Shown in pieces: positions 37,910 through 48,044 of a stretch of DNA of 64,000 bases. Every line of letters starts with the position of its first letter. Positions within the stretch are counted from its first letter, which is position 1. The position numbers and the translations under genes are program-made. The stretch is from Pseudomonas sp. G2-4 (GTDB lineage Bacteria > Pseudomonadota > Gammaproteobacteria > Pseudomonadales > Pseudomonadaceae): positions 5,264,501 to 5,328,500 of the forward strand of contig NZ_CP125957.1 in assembly GCF_030064125.1 (NCBI RefSeq), given 5' to 3'. The notes under the pieces are model-generated. The model was not told the origin of the DNA and made no database searches. It saw nothing but the letters and a program-made list of their open reading frames with translations.

Positions 37910-38857
37910 ATGTCCAGCACGCCCTACGTGATGAACCAAGCCCAGGCCCGCGAACTACTCGCTCAGGTCGATGTGCCGCAAATCCTGCGCAAGCTGTTCC
38001 GCGATCTCGCCGCCGGGCAAGCGGTGCAACCGTCCCAGCAACTTGTGGAATTCCCCCAAGGCGCCGGGGATTTCATCAACTACCTTGGCGTGCTGGCGCA
38101 AGACCAGGTCTACGGGGTCAAGACCTCGCCCTATATCGTGCGCGAACAAGGTCCATTGGTGACCGCCTGGACCTTGCTGATGTCGATGCAGACCGGCCAG
38201 CCCCTGTTGTTGTGCGATGCCGCCGAACTGACGACCGCCCGTACCGCCGCTACCACGGCCGTCGCCGTCGATGCCCTCGCCCCGCTCCACACCCGGCGCC
38301 TCGCGGTCATCGGCAGTGGCGCAGTGGCGCGAGCCCACGTGCAGTACGTCAAGGGCTTGCGGGACTGGCAAGGTATCAGCCTCTATTCGCCTAGCCTGAA
38401 AGGCAAAACGGCACAGGAACTGGCGTCGATCACCGACTTGGACCCGCGCCTGCAAATCGCCGCCAGCCTTGAAGCAGCGCTACAGGACGCCGATGTGGTG
38501 ATGCTCTGCACCTCCTCCGCCAAAGCGGTGCTCGACCCACAGACCCTCGGCAAACCGGCGCTGATCACCTCCATCAGCACCAACGCCCCCCGCGCCCACG
38601 AAGTACCGCCGCAGAGCCTCAACGACATGGACGTGTTCTGCGATTACCGTCAGACCACGCCCGGCTCGGCCGGTGAAATGTTGATCGCTGGCGAACAGCA
38701 CGGCTGGCAGGCGTCGAGCATTGTCGGCGACTTGCCCGGACTGCTTAGCGGACAGGTCGCGCGCCCAGACTATCAACGCCATGTGTTCTTCCGCTCTATT
38801 GGCCTTGGGCTGGAAGATATTGCGCTGGCGAATGCGCTGTACCGACTTCAAAACTGA
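37910..38857 (+). CDS. dauB: NAD(P)H-dependent anabolic L-arginine dehydrogenase (ornithine cyclodeaminase family)
   Basis: In P. aeruginosa DauB reduces 2-ketoarginine with ammonia to L-arginine, completing D-to-L inversion begun by DauA. The 315 residues are of the ornithine cyclodeaminase/mu-crystallin family, with the Rossmann motif AVIGSGAVARAH near residue 135, preceded by TAARTAATTAVAV-like text (TTARTAATTAVAVDAL). The assignment to DauB instead of a cyclodeaminase rests on the dauB-dauA-dauR order. A 146-bp gap with a REPIN separates it from dauA. Confidence 0.88.
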   Translation: MSSTPYVMNQAQARELLAQVDVPQILRKLFRDLAAGQAVQPSQQLVEFPQGAGDFINYLGVLAQDQVYGVKTSPYIVREQGPLVTAWTLLMSMQTGQPLLLCDAAELTTARTAATTAVAVDALAPLHTRRLAVIGSGAVARAHVQYVKGLRDWQGISLYSPSLKGKTAQELASITDLDPRLQIAASLEAALQDADVVMLCTSSAKAVLDPQTLGKPALITSISTNAPRAHEVPPQSLNDMDVFCDYRQTTPGSAGEMLIAGEQHGWQASSIVGDLPGLLSGQVARPDYQRHVFFRSIGLGLEDIALANALYRLQN

Positions 38858-38872
38858 CACACCACATTCCCG

Positions 38873-38960
38873 TGTGGGAGCGAGCTTGCTCGCGATAGCG
38901 GTGTATCAGATAAATATATGTGGCTGACACACCGCTATCGCGAGCAGGCTCGCTCCCACA
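38873..38960. repeat. REPIN, type 1, between dauB and dauA
   Basis: Inverted type-1 pair, the right arm with one substitution (GAGCAGGCTCG). It lies inside the presumed dauBA operon. Confidence 0.92.
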
Positions 38961-38994
38961 GGGTTGTACGAACTCCCGGCAATGTGCTCCATAG

Positions 38995-40131
<1,137 letters not shown>

Positions 40132-40218
40132 TCCACCCAGGTGACGCATCGCCACGATTGCGGCACACTCCCCCGCGCCCCTGCTTCACGGGGCGCTGAC
40201 GCTGCCTGGAGCCCTGTC

Positions 40219-40845
40219 ATGAACGCCGCACAACCCGATCCGGCACTGGATAATTTCCGCACCATCGCCGACGCCATCGCCACGCTGTTCTATCCCCACG
40301 CCGAAGTGGTGCTGCACGATCTGCGCACGCAGAAAGTCGACTACATCGCCAACAACCTCTCCAAGCGCGAGATTGGGAATGATTCGTCCCTGGAGGATAT
40401 GCTCAGCGACGACACCCGCGAACGTAACATCGGGCCGTACGAAAAGCTGAATTGGGACGGACAGAAAATTCGCAGCCTCAGCAGCGTACTGCGCGACGCC
40501 CAGGGCCGTCCGCTGGCGGTGCTGTGCATCAACCTGAATATCTCGTTGTTCGAAAATGCCAAGGCGGCGCTGGACCTGTTCCTGTCGCCAGGCAAATTGA
40601 TCCCCCAGCCGGACTCACTGTTTCGCGATGACTGGCAGGAGCGAATCAACACCTTTCTGCACGCCTGGATGCGCGAACGTCAGTTGAGCCTGAACCTGCT
40701 GACCCGTGACCATAAACGCGAGTTGGTGCTGGCGCTGCACGCTGAAGGCGCCTTCAAGGGCAAAAGCGCCTCCAACTATGTGGCCAATGTACTGAACATG
40801 GGGCGGGCGACGGTGTACAAGCATTTGAAGGAGTTGAAGGGCTGA
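40219..40845 (+). CDS. dauR: transcriptional regulator of D-arginine utilisation
   Basis: Regulator of 208 residues with an N-terminal YheO-like PAS domain (IATLFYPHAEVVLHDLRTQKVDYIANNLSKREIGND) and a C-terminal helix-turn-helix (GKSASNYVANVLNMGRATVYKHLKEL). In P. aeruginosa DauR represses dauBA until arginine is present. The start at 40219 is chosen since the frame upstream to 40141 does not resemble the family. It follows dauA by 87 bp on the same strand. Confidence 0.9.
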   Translation: MNAAQPDPALDNFRTIADAIATLFYPHAEVVLHDLRTQKVDYIANNLSKREIGNDSSLEDMLSDDTRERNIGPYEKLNWDGQKIRSLSSVLRDAQGRPLAVLCINLNISLFENAKAALDLFLSPGKLIPQPDSLFRDDWQERINTFLHAWMRERQLSLNLLTRDHKRELVLALHAEGAFKGKSASNYVANVLNMGRATVYKHLKELKG

Positions 40846-40870
40846 GATTTGTATTGCCTGGTCTGGCGCC

Positions 40871-40962
40871 ATCGCGAGCAAGCTCGCTCCCACAAGGTAT
40901 CTGCGTCGAACACATTTTTGCGTCCAATGACATCCCGTGTGGGAGCGAGCTTGCTCGCGATA
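40871..40962. repeat. two REP elements, type 1, tail-to-tail order
   Basis: ATCGCGAGCAAGCTCGCTCC at 40871 is followed by GTGGGAGCGAGCTTGCTCGC from about 40938. The order of arms is reversed relative to the common REPIN. It lies between the convergent dauR and the binding-protein gene. Confidence 0.88.
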
Positions 40963-40970
40963 GCGATTAA

Positions 40971-41747
40971 TCAGTCGCCATAGATATCCGACTTGAAATA
41001 CTTGCTCTGGATCTTCTGATACTCCCCATTGGCCCGAATCCCATCAATGGCCTTGTTCAAGTCCGTCACCAATTCGGTATTGCCCTTGCGCACCGCGATA
41101 CCGGCACCTTCACCAACGTATTTCGGGTCCTTGAGCTCCGGCCCGACAAACGCGTAGCCCTTGCCCCGAGGCATCGACAGGAAGTCCTCCAGCGGGATGG
41201 TGTCGGCGAAAATCGCGTCCAGGCGACCGGACGCCAGGTCCATGTAGATTTCTTCGTTGTTGCTGTAGCGCTTGACCGTCACGCCCTTGGGTTCGAAGAC
41301 TTCAGTGGCGAAGCGGTCGGTGGTGGTCGCGCGCTGCACGCCCACGGTCTTGCCCTTGAGGCTGGCGTACTGGTCATCGACCACCGCCCCCTCCTTCATG
41401 ACCAGCCGCGACGAGGTGAAGTAGTACTTGTGGGTAAAATCCACCGACTTCTTGCGCTCTTCGGTGATGGTCATGGACGACAGCGCCATGTCGATTTTCT
41501 TCACCTTCAATGACGGAATCAGCCCGTCGAACTCACTCTCGATCCACTCGCACTTGACCTTCATCTGCGCGCACAGGGCATTGCCGATGTCGTAGTCGAA
41601 CCCCTCGATCTTCCCTTCCGAGGTTTTGGAAGCAAACGGCGGATAGGCCGCTTCGATGCCGATGCGCAGGGTTTTCTCAGCGGCAAACAGACTGCTGGCG
41701 GCCAACAGACTCAAGGCCAGGCCGGTGAAGAGGGGGAGCTTTTTCAT
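40971..41747 (-). CDS. basic-amino-acid ABC transporter binding protein
   Basis: Periplasmic solute-binding protein of 258 residues with the signal peptide [22 protein letters not shown]. The lysine/arginine/ornithine subgroup pattern is clear: [42 protein letters not shown] and [23 protein letters not shown]. It has no permease genes beside it and may use a transporter elsewhere. Its position facing dauBAR, as I recall also in P. aeruginosa, and the shared promoter motif point to arginine uptake in the same pathway. Confidence 0.9.
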   Translation of the reverse strand: MKKLPLFTGLALSLLAASSLFAAEKTLRIGIEAAYPPFASKTSEGKIEGFDYDIGNALCAQMKVKCEWIESEFDGLIPSLKVKKIDMALSSMTITEERKKSVDFTHKYYFTSSRLVMKEGAVVDDQYASLKGKTVGVQRATTTDRFATEVFEPKGVTVKRYSNNEEIYMDLASGRLDAIFADTIPLEDFLSMPRGKGYAFVGPELKDPKYVGEGAGIAVRKGNTELVTDLNKAIDGIRANGEYQKIQSKYFKSDIYGD

Positions 41748-41814
41748 GATCGATCTCTCGCGGATTGTTGTTGGTTTGGCAGAGAAAGGTGAGGCAATGA
41801 CTTTACGTGTACTT

Positions 41815-41851
41815 ATAAATCCATACTGGACTTTAATGTACAGATCGTCAA
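41815..41851 (-). promoter_or_regulatory. promoter of the binding-protein gene with the dau-type motif
   Basis: On the minus strand TTGACG (41851-41846), 17-bp spacer, CAGTAT. The -10 lies in AAAGTCCAGTATGGA, near-identical to the dauB promoter motif AAAGTCCATAATGGA; downstream bases ATAAG also match. Confidence 0.65.
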
Positions 41852-41889
41852 TTGGGGGACAGGAGAAAGTGATGGGAGGCTGATGGCCT

Positions 41890-41983
41890 CATCGCGAGCA
41901 AGCTCGCTCCCACAGGGGGACTTTGTCGAAACAAATACTGTGTACGACACCAATCCCGTGTGGGAGCGAGCTTGCTCGCGATG
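41890..41983. repeat. two REP elements, type 1, tail-to-tail order
   Basis: ATCGCGAGCAAGCTCGCTCC at 41890 and GTGGGAGCGAGCTTGCTCGC from about 41960. Same reversed arrangement as at 40871-40962. Confidence 0.88.
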
Positions 41984-42017
41984 GCGGCATGACACTCAAT
42001 GAAAATCTGTAGGGTAT

Positions 42018-42470
42018 CTACTGCTTCCAGCGATCCGCCGCCGCATGATCACTGTCCCGCCCTTCAACCCACCGCGGGCCGTCGGCGGTGTTCTCTTTCT
42101 TCCAGAACGGCGCGCGGGTCTTGAGGTAGTCCATGACAAAGGCGCAGGCGTCGAATGCCGCCTGGCGATGGGCACTGGCGGCCGCCACGAAAACAATCGG
42201 CTCGCCCGGTTCCAGGACACCGATGCGGTGCAGCACCTCCAGCTTGAGTAACGGCCAGCGTTGCTCCGCCTCGGTGGCGATCTTGCCCAGGGCCTTTTCA
42301 GTCATGCCCGGGTAGTGCTCCAGGAACATCCCAGACACATCGAGGCCGTCATTGAAGTCACGTACGTAGCCGACAAAACTCACCACCGCCCCGACGCCGA
42401 CGTTGGCCGCGTGCATCGCGTTGACTTCTGCTCCCGGATCGAACGGATCGGCCTGCACACGAATCGCCAT
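42018..42470 (-). CDS. moaE: molybdopterin synthase large subunit
   Basis: Catalytic subunit of molybdopterin synthase, which converts cyclic pyranopterin monophosphate to molybdopterin using sulfur from MoaD. The 150 residues include VGAVVSFVGYVRDFNDG, LEHYPGMTEKAL, HRIGVLEPGEPIVFVAAASAHRQAAFDACAFVMDYLKTRAPFWKKE, with the active-site Lys pair in TRAPFWKKE. It follows moaD after three bases. Confidence 0.96.
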   Translation of the reverse strand: MAIRVQADPFDPGAEVNAMHAANVGVGAVVSFVGYVRDFNDGLDVSGMFLEHYPGMTEKALGKIATEAEQRWPLLKLEVLHRIGVLEPGEPIVFVAAASAHRQAAFDACAFVMDYLKTRAPFWKKENTADGPRWVEGRDSDHAAADRWKQ

Positions 42471-42473
42471 GGC

Positions 42474-42716
42474 TCAGCCTCCGGTCACGGTGGGGAAGAA
42501 CGCCACTTCGTCGCCATCGGCCAGCGGCTCGTCGAGCTGGCACAGGTCTTCGTTGCGAGCGCACATCAGGTTTTGCTCGCGCAACACATCAAACCCCTCA
42601 CGCGCGGCCAGCAGTGTCCGAACGTCGTCCACCGTGGAGAAATCCCCTGCGATCTGCTCCGAATCCACGCCCACGGCCTCACGATAACGAGCAAAGAACT
42701 TCACGGTGATGTTCAT
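42474..42716 (-). CDS. moaD: molybdopterin synthase sulfur carrier subunit
   Basis: Ubiquitin-fold sulfur carrier of 80 residues that ends in the required Gly-Gly (FFPTVTGG), which is thiocarboxylated. It starts [16 protein letters not shown]. Overlaps the moaC stop by four bases (ATGA) and lies three bases before moaE. Confidence 0.96.
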   Translation of the reverse strand: MNITVKFFARYREAVGVDSEQIAGDFSTVDDVRTLLAAREGFDVLREQNLMCARNEDLCQLDEPLADGDEVAFFPTVTGG

Positions 42717-43186
42717 CGTGCATCCGCCTGGAAGTGACCACTTTTACCGCCGAGCTTTTCCAGCACCCGCACGCCTTCGATGGTCATGCCCCGATCCACG
42801 GCCTTGCACATGTCGTAGATGGTCAGCGCGGCAACACTGGCGGCCGTGAGTGCCTCCATCTCCACACCGGTCTGCCCAGACAGCTTGCACCGGGCAACGA
42901 TGCGCACCTGATCCTCGCCTTCGGCACTGAGCTCGACCTTGACGCTGGTGAGCATCAACGGATGACAGAGTGGAATCAGATCGCTGGTTTTTTTCGCCGC
43001 CTGAATGCCGGCAATGCGCGCAACAGCGAATACATCGCCCTTGGGATGGCCGCCGCTGACAATCATCTGCAGCGTGTCGGGCAACATGCGCACAAAGGCT
43101 TCGGCCGTGGCTTCACGGAACGTCACGGCCTTGTCGGTCACGTCGACCATGTTGGCGCGACCTTGGGAATCGAGATGAGTCAGCAC
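42713..43186 (-). CDS. moaC: cyclic pyranopterin monophosphate synthase
   Basis: Second half-reaction of the first molybdenum-cofactor step, acting with MoaA (not in this window). The 157 residues start with GTG at 43186, preceded by AGGAG at seven bases. Motifs are [32 protein letters not shown] and [24 protein letters not shown] longer frame to 43210 lacks a ribosome site. It heads moaCDE; no molybdenum-cofactor riboswitch was recognised upstream. Confidence 0.96.
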   Translation of the reverse strand: MLTHLDSQGRANMVDVTDKAVTFREATAEAFVRMLPDTLQMIVSGGHPKGDVFAVARIAGIQAAKKTSDLIPLCHPLMLTSVKVELSAEGEDQVRIVARCKLSGQTGVEMEALTAASVAALTIYDMCKAVDRGMTIEGVRVLEKLGGKSGHFQADAR

Positions 43187-43285
43187 AGGGTTACTCCTGA
43201 TCGGGAGCATCGATTGTAAACCCGCCGGTCAGATTCCGGCACGACTGATTGTCGCACCTGCAATTTGCCAGACACCGCGGATCCC

Positions 43286-43374
43286 TGTGGGAGCGAGCTT
43301 GCTCACGATGGCGGTGGGCCAGACACTTATTTTTTATTTGATGCACAGTCATCGCGAGCAAGCTCGCTCCCACA
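43286..43374. repeat. REPIN, type 1
   Basis: Inverted type-1 pair, left arm with one change (GCTCACGAT). It lies between moaC and the phoH terminator. Confidence 0.9.
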
Positions 43375-43397
43375 GGGGTAATTTGTCGGGCGCAAAA

Positions 43398-43427
43398 AAA
43401 CCGGGCGATGTGGAGGTCGCCCGGTTT
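43398..43427 (-). terminator. rho-independent terminator of the phoH-family gene
   Basis: On the minus strand AAACCGGGCGA / TCGCCCGGTTT with an eight-base loop, then T7. It starts nine bases after the phoH stop. Confidence 0.93.
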
Positions 43428-43435
43428 GGCTGGGG

Positions 43436-44830
43436 TTACAGATGCGATTCGGCGTATTCGGCCAGGATCGAGCGTGGCACGCCCTGCAGGGTGATATGGA
43501 CCCCGTTGGGGAAATCCTTGAAGCGTTCAGTCAGGTAGGTCAGCCCGGAGCTGGTCGCGGACAGGTAAGGGGTGTCGATCTGCGCCAGGTTACCCAGGCA
43601 CACCACTTTGGAACCGGCCCCGGCACGGGTAATGATGGTTTTCATCTGGTGCGGGGTGAGGTTCTGGCATTCGTCGATCAGGATCAGGCTCTGCTGGAAG
43701 CTGCGGCCTCGAATGTAGTTGAGGGATTTGAACTGCAACGGCACTTTGCTGAGGATGTAGTCGACGCTGCCATGGGTACTTTCGTCATCCATGTGCAAGG
43801 CTTCGAGGTTGTCGGTGATGGCGCCCAGCCAAGGCTCCATTTTTTCCGCTTCGGTGCCGGGCAGGAAGCCGATTTCCTGGTCCAAGCCCTGCACGCTGCG
43901 GGTGGCGATGATGCGCCGGTAGCGCTTGCTGACCATGGTCTGCTCGATGGCGGCGGCCAGGGCCAGGATGGTCTTGCCGGAACCGGCGGCGCCGGACAGG
44001 TTGACCAGGTGGATATCCGGGTCGAGCAAGGCGAACAGCGCCAGGCTCTGGTAGATGTCCCGCGGCTTGAGGCCCCAGGCCTCCTGATGCAGCAAGGGCT
44101 CCTGGTGCAGGTCGAGAATCAGCAGCTTGTCGACGTGGATTTCCTTGATCCAGCCGACGAATCCTTGTTCGTCGATGATGAATTCATTGATGTGCACCGC
44201 CGGCAGGTTGTCGATCAGTTGCACCTGGTGCCAGGTGCGGCCGTGGTCCTGGCGGGTTTCGACCTTGCTCACACGGTCCCAGAAGGAGCCGGTCATGTTG
44301 TGGTAGCCATTGGGCAACAGCGAGACGTCGTCGACCAATTGGTCGGTGCTGTAGTCCTCCGCCGCGATCCCGCAGGCGCGGGCCTTGAGGCGCATGTTGA
44401 TGTCTTTGGTCACCAGCACCACGGCTTGGTCCTTGTTGCGCGCGTGCAGGTCGATCAATTGGTTGATGATGATGTTGTCGTTCAGGTGTTCAGGCAGCAC
44501 CAGGTTGGGTTCGGTGCGCTTGCTCATCAGGATCGACAGCAGGCCCTTGGGGCCGCTTTTGCCACGCTGGATCGACACCCCGAGTTCAACGTCTTCAGGG
44601 GAGGCATCGCCCAGGGTCTTGTCGATCAGGCGGATTGCCTGCCGGCATTCGGCCGCAACGCTGTGGTGCCCGCTCTTGAGTTTGTCCAGCTCCTCAAGCA
44701 CGGTCATTGGGATGGCAACGTGGTGTTCTTCGAAGTTCAGAAGTGCGTTTGGATCGTGGATCAATACGTTGGTATCGAGTACATAGAGGATTGGCTGGTT
44801 GGAGGAAGGGCTACGTCCGTGGTCATCCAT
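43436..44830 (-). CDS. PhoH-family ATPase with PIN domain
   Basis: A 464-residue cytosolic protein joining an N-terminal PIN-type nuclease domain (VLDTNVLIHDPNAL; acidic residues spaced as in PIN) and a C-terminal PhoH ATPase domain with Walker A SGAAGSGKTILALA and Walker B LILIDECQNLTPHQM. PIN-PhoH proteins are RNA helicase/nuclease candidates often linked with toxin-antitoxin-like VapBC functions; the role here is unknown. As I recall, the phoH-moaCDE order is conserved in pseudomonads. Confidence 0.92.
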   Translation of the reverse strand: MDDHGRSPSSNQPILYVLDTNVLIHDPNALLNFEEHHVAIPMTVLEELDKLKSGHHSVAAECRQAIRLIDKTLGDASPEDVELGVSIQRGKSGPKGLLSILMSKRTEPNLVLPEHLNDNIIINQLIDLHARNKDQAVVLVTKDINMRLKARACGIAAEDYSTDQLVDDVSLLPNGYHNMTGSFWDRVSKVETRQDHGRTWHQVQLIDNLPAVHINEFIIDEQGFVGWIKEIHVDKLLILDLHQEPLLHQEAWGLKPRDIYQSLALFALLDPDIHLVNLSGAAGSGKTILALAAAIEQTMVSKRYRRIIATRSVQGLDQEIGFLPGTEAEKMEPWLGAITDNLEALHMDDESTHGSVDYILSKVPLQFKSLNYIRGRSFQQSLILIDECQNLTPHQMKTIITRAGAGSKVVCLGNLAQIDTPYLSATSSGLTYLTERFKDFPNGVHITLQGVPRSILAEYAESHL

Positions 44831-45165
44831 ACTCGGTCACCTTTGTGGGGGCCATTCGACGCAATACCGTGACAGTGCTGCGCCTCGAAGTAGCCACCGA
44901 ATTCACCCGCGACGATTCAGGTGAACTGCACACAAACTGGGTCTTGGAAGACGCCACCTGTGTTGCAGGTTTCGGCGGTCTGTCTTCTTGATACTCCAAA
45001 AACCATGACAGGAAAAAGTACTTTGACGTTTTTTTGAAGTTTATTTTTCAGAGTGACGAATAACCCTTGGCGTTGCGCCACTGCACCGTTAAAGTCGGAA
45101 GTCCGGTCGCCATGAATGTGTCCCGTTTTTTCCTCCTGCCCCAGTGTTTACGGCCTTTCGCGGCC
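44831..45165. promoter_or_regulatory. upstream region of the phoH-family gene
   Basis: A 335-bp gap without a convincing gene. The left part is GC-rich. The right part (about 44990-45060) is AT-rich, with CTTTGACGTTTTTTTGAAG and TTTATTTTTCA. A frame from 44707 to 44991 ends here, but its first half is antisense to phoH and it has no motif, so it is not called. Confidence 0.35.
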
Positions 45166-46305
45166 TCAGTGAAACGCCTCCTGACAATCCTCCCAACCGA
45201 TCCCACTTTGCGCCGTTTGCGTCATCAGCCAGGGCAGCGCCGTCTTCACCGCATCCTGCTTGGCGTTGAAGTTGATCACTCCGTGGCGCCACAACAGCAT
45301 CAATGTCAGCACGCGCTGGGCGCTTTGCTCGGGTTTGAGCCGATTGCTGCTGTCCTGGGGGTCGATATCCCACAGTGCCACTTGCAGGCCCTGGTTCCGA
45401 AAAAAAGCCCCCGCATCGCCACGGCGCTGGCCCTGGGGTGGCCGGAACAGCGGCACGTAGTTCTCCGGCAGCTTGCCCTTGACCAAGTCGACGCTGCGTC
45501 GCACCGAATCCTGCCAGTCCTGCCAAAAGCTGTGGGAGCGAAATTCCCAGCCCTGCACCCCCACGCATTGACCCGAATATAAAGTCTGGAGACTGTTGAC
45601 CGAGCGATCGGCGAGCCGCGCCTGGATGTCTTTGCCCAGCACAAAGAAGGTGCCGCTCATGTTCGATTTGCGCAGGTATTCGGTCAGCCACGGCGTATTG
45701 TCCGGCACGATGTTGGCACCGCTGTCGAAGGTCAGCAGAAACAGCCGGTCGTTCATGTCGTCGCCGTTGCGCTCGTACTCGCCGAAACGGTCGATTTCGC
45801 TGCTGCTCTGCGGAAACAGCGCAGCCTTGCGCAGTAATTCATCGCGGTACTGGGTATGGAAGATCCGGCTCGGCTCGGCCCACTTGATGTAATAGGAGTT
45901 TTCATCGAGCTGGAATCTGCCCGCCTCTTCGCGCAGGGAGGCCATGTCCTCGACCAGATAACAGAAGGAAGCATCCTGGTCGCAGCTTTGCTGGGCAAAG
46001 TTGTAGCTGGTCAGCAACCGCTGCCACAACCGCGCGCGAAGGGTGGCGATCGCCGCCATATTGATCGAGCGCAGACCCAAGTACTGCTTGAGCGCGATTT
46101 CGTCCATGGCGTCGGTGTCCAACAAGACACGGGCGAACATCAGGATTTCGGCCCGCGAGGCCACGTCGAACAAAGCCGGGCTGGTGAGTGACTCCGGCCA
46201 GGTGCTGCGGTCCAGGGTGGCGACGTCGTTGGGCGCGGCAAAGGCGCCGAGGCTCAACAGCCAGGCCGATAGCAGAAGCACGATACGCAAAAGTGATGTC
46301 TCCAT
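45166..46305 (-). CDS. exported NodB-like polysaccharide deacetylase family protein, divergent active site
   Basis: A 379-residue protein with a signal peptide (METSLLRIVLLLSAWLLSLGAFA). The N-terminal ~190 residues are helical and unassigned; a NodB-like domain follows (FLLTFDSGANIVPDNTPWLTEYLRKSNMSGTFFVLGKDI; LFRPPQGQ). The usual TFDDG is TFDSG and the usual HSxxH metal motif reads RSHSFWQ, so part of the metal site is changed and deacetylase activity is doubtful. It lies between yaaA and phoH, as in P. putida by memory, not in the alginate operon. Confidence 0.83.
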   Translation of the reverse strand: METSLLRIVLLLSAWLLSLGAFAAPNDVATLDRSTWPESLTSPALFDVASRAEILMFARVLLDTDAMDEIALKQYLGLRSINMAAIATLRARLWQRLLTSYNFAQQSCDQDASFCYLVEDMASLREEAGRFQLDENSYYIKWAEPSRIFHTQYRDELLRKAALFPQSSSEIDRFGEYERNGDDMNDRLFLLTFDSGANIVPDNTPWLTEYLRKSNMSGTFFVLGKDIQARLADRSVNSLQTLYSGQCVGVQGWEFRSHSFWQDWQDSVRRSVDLVKGKLPENYVPLFRPPQGQRRGDAGAFFRNQGLQVALWDIDPQDSSNRLKPEQSAQRVLTLMLLWRHGVINFNAKQDAVKTALPWLMTQTAQSGIGWEDCQEAFH

Positions 46306-46384
46306 AACGAAACCCGCGCGGCATCATAGCCGATCCAGCCAAACCCATCGTGGTGGGGAAGCTTTTGTGGGGAGAGAAGCTTTT

Positions 46385-46477
46385 GTGGCGAGGGAGCTTG
46401 CTCCCGCTCGAGCGCGAAGCGTCGCCATCTTCCTTGGGGTTGCTTCGCAACCCAGCGGGAGCAAGCTCCCTCGCCAC
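46385..46477. repeat. REPIN, type 2
   Basis: Type-2 arms; the inverted match extends outward to AGCTTTTGTGGCG / CGCCACAAAAGCT. A short direct repeat AAGCTTTTGTGG just before it suggests a local duplication. It lies in the divergent gap before yaaA. Confidence 0.9.
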
Positions 46478-46580
46478 AAAAGCTCATCTGTACTCGCCCA
46501 TCCATCACCTATCGCCCCAATAGCTGGAGTCCACCCGGACAACCCCCTAGAATCGCGGCACCTTTGAAGGAGATGATTGC

Positions 46581-47360
46581 ATGCTGATGGTGATTTCCCC
46601 CGCCAAGACCCTTGATTACGAAACGCCGCCGGCCACTGAACGCTTTACCCAGCCGCAATACCTGGACCATTCCCAGGAGCTGGTCGAGCAACTGCGTGAA
46701 TTCTCGCCGGCGCAGATCAGCGAATTGATGCACGTCTCCGACAAGATCGGCGGCCTCAATGCCGCGCGGTTCGGCAGCTGGACCCCGGCGTTCACCCCGG
46801 CCAATGCCAAACAGGCCCTGCTGGCCTTCAAGGGTGATGTCTACACCGGCCTGGATGCTCAAAGCTTTGGCGAAGCCGACTTCGACTACGCCCAACAGCA
46901 CCTGCGCATGCTCTCCGGCCTTTACGGGCTTCTGCGCCCGCTGGACCTGATGCAACCCTATCGCTTGGAAATGGGCACGAAGCTGGCCAATGCCCGCGGC
47001 AAGGACTTGTATGCGTTCTGGGGAACGCGCATCAGCGAATGGCTGAACGAAGCCCTGGCTGACCAAGGCGATGACGTGTTGTTGAACCTGGCGTCCAACG
47101 AATACTTTTCGGCGGTCAAGCGCAGCGCACTGAAAGCGCGCGTCATCGATACCGAATTCAAGGACCTGAAAAACGGCCAGTACAAAATCATCAGCTTCTA
47201 CGCCAAAAAAGCCCGAGGCTTGATGAGCCGGTTTGTCATTCAAGAGCGCATCAATGATCCCGCCGCCCTCAAACAGTTCGATGTGCAGGGCTACCGCTTC
47301 AACCCACAACAGTCGAGCCCGGACAAACTGGTCTTCCTGCGTGATCATGCCCCTGAATAA
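46581..47360 (+). CDS. yaaA: peroxide stress protein YaaA
   Basis: Cytosolic protein that lowers free iron and oxidative DNA damage after hydrogen peroxide in E. coli. The 259 residues show the family pattern [46 protein letters not shown] and [19 protein letters not shown]. It is preceded by AAGGAG at good spacing. The product is downstream-bounded by a GC-rich hairpin (47378-47394) lacking a T run. Confidence 0.94.
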   Translation: MLMVISPAKTLDYETPPATERFTQPQYLDHSQELVEQLREFSPAQISELMHVSDKIGGLNAARFGSWTPAFTPANAKQALLAFKGDVYTGLDAQSFGEADFDYAQQHLRMLSGLYGLLRPLDLMQPYRLEMGTKLANARGKDLYAFWGTRISEWLNEALADQGDDVLLNLASNEYFSAVKRSALKARVIDTEFKDLKNGQYKIISFYAKKARGLMSRFVIQERINDPAALKQFDVQGYRFNPQQSSPDKLVFLRDHAPE

Positions 47361-47377
47361 CGCACCACCTTATTAAC

Positions 47378-47394
47378 GCCCCCTGATCGGGGGC
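47378..47394 (+). terminator. possible terminator hairpin after yaaA
   Basis: GCCCCC-TGATC-GGGGGC, 17 bases after the yaaA stop, with no T run following. It could be a weak terminator or transcript end stabiliser. Confidence 0.5.
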
Positions 47395-48044
47395 CTCGAT
47401 TAAACTAGTATTCGTCATCCAACTTCCCTCGCGCTTCGTCAGTTCAATGACGCCAATAAATCGCCCCCTCCATTCGCTAACTTTTCTTTCACTCGACACT
47501 CGTCAGTTTTTTGCGTAGTGGCACAAAAATTTTTTATCGGTAGTGGCACATAAATATCTACCCCGCCTAACTCCCCATTTACAAAGGATGAAATGGCAAG
47601 TGCCATCATCTTGAGATTAGTGCCATCTTGCAAAATATTTCGAAAAATTTCGAAAATGCTGATGAGCGGATCGGAACTATGTCGAAATGCACGGCTCATA
47701 CCACCCGTAACGATTCTCGCTGAGCGTGTAAGAGATGACTTACATGGGCGCCGAGCCAAGTAACCAAGTTGTCATGGCAATTTAGCGAAACGGTCGCCTA
47801 TTTGGATCCATCTTATAAAGGACAGGAGATACTGCACCATTACTATCCCCTACAAGGCCAAGGCTGCGCCCCTATAACGTGCTCACCCGAGCACACAAGC
47901 TTCTGATTTTGTGGGCTTTTTGCCAGAGATCGGAGGTAAGGACTTTTTGCACGAGCGTTCTCGAAAAAAGAGAACTGGCTGCATAACAGGGCAGGTCATA
48001 ACAACTAGGCCGCTTTGCGCACAACTTGAGTGCACTTATTTAGA
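47395..48044. promoter_or_regulatory. AT-rich control region upstream of algD
   Basis: About 650 bp with no supported gene, clearly richer in A and T than the flanks. It holds TAGTGGCACA twice (47516 and 47541), AGTGCCATC twice 20 bp apart (47599 and 47619), the palindrome ATGGCAAGTGCCAT (47593-47606), the tandem repeat ATTTCGAAAA x2 (47637-47656) and TGTAAG-agatga-CTTACA (47727-47744). In P. aeruginosa, algD is driven from a long upstream region bound by AlgR, AmrZ, AlgB and others; this is the matching region, but I cannot assign each site. Confidence 0.65.

Noticed and set aside
43187..43285. Molybdenum-cofactor riboswitch before moaC
   Set aside because: The gap is under 100 bp before the REPIN and no multi-stem structure of that class could be recognised.
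44707..44991. 94-codon rightward frame at the start of phoH
   Set aside because: First half is antisense to the phoH-family gene; no ribosome site or motif.
45166..46305. Deacetylase-like gene as an additional alginate-operon member
   Set aside because: It is on the opposite strand beyond yaaA, and the same neighbourhood (yaaA, this gene, phoH, moaCDE) is remembered from species where it is unrelated to alginate.
47516..47550. TGGCAC as sigma-54 -24 elements upstream of algD
   Set aside because: The required GC at the -12 position is absent downstream of both copies.
47439..47759. 106-codon leftward frame upstream of algD
   Set aside because: No ribosome site, no recognisable domain, AT-rich atypical codons; it overlaps the repeated control elements.
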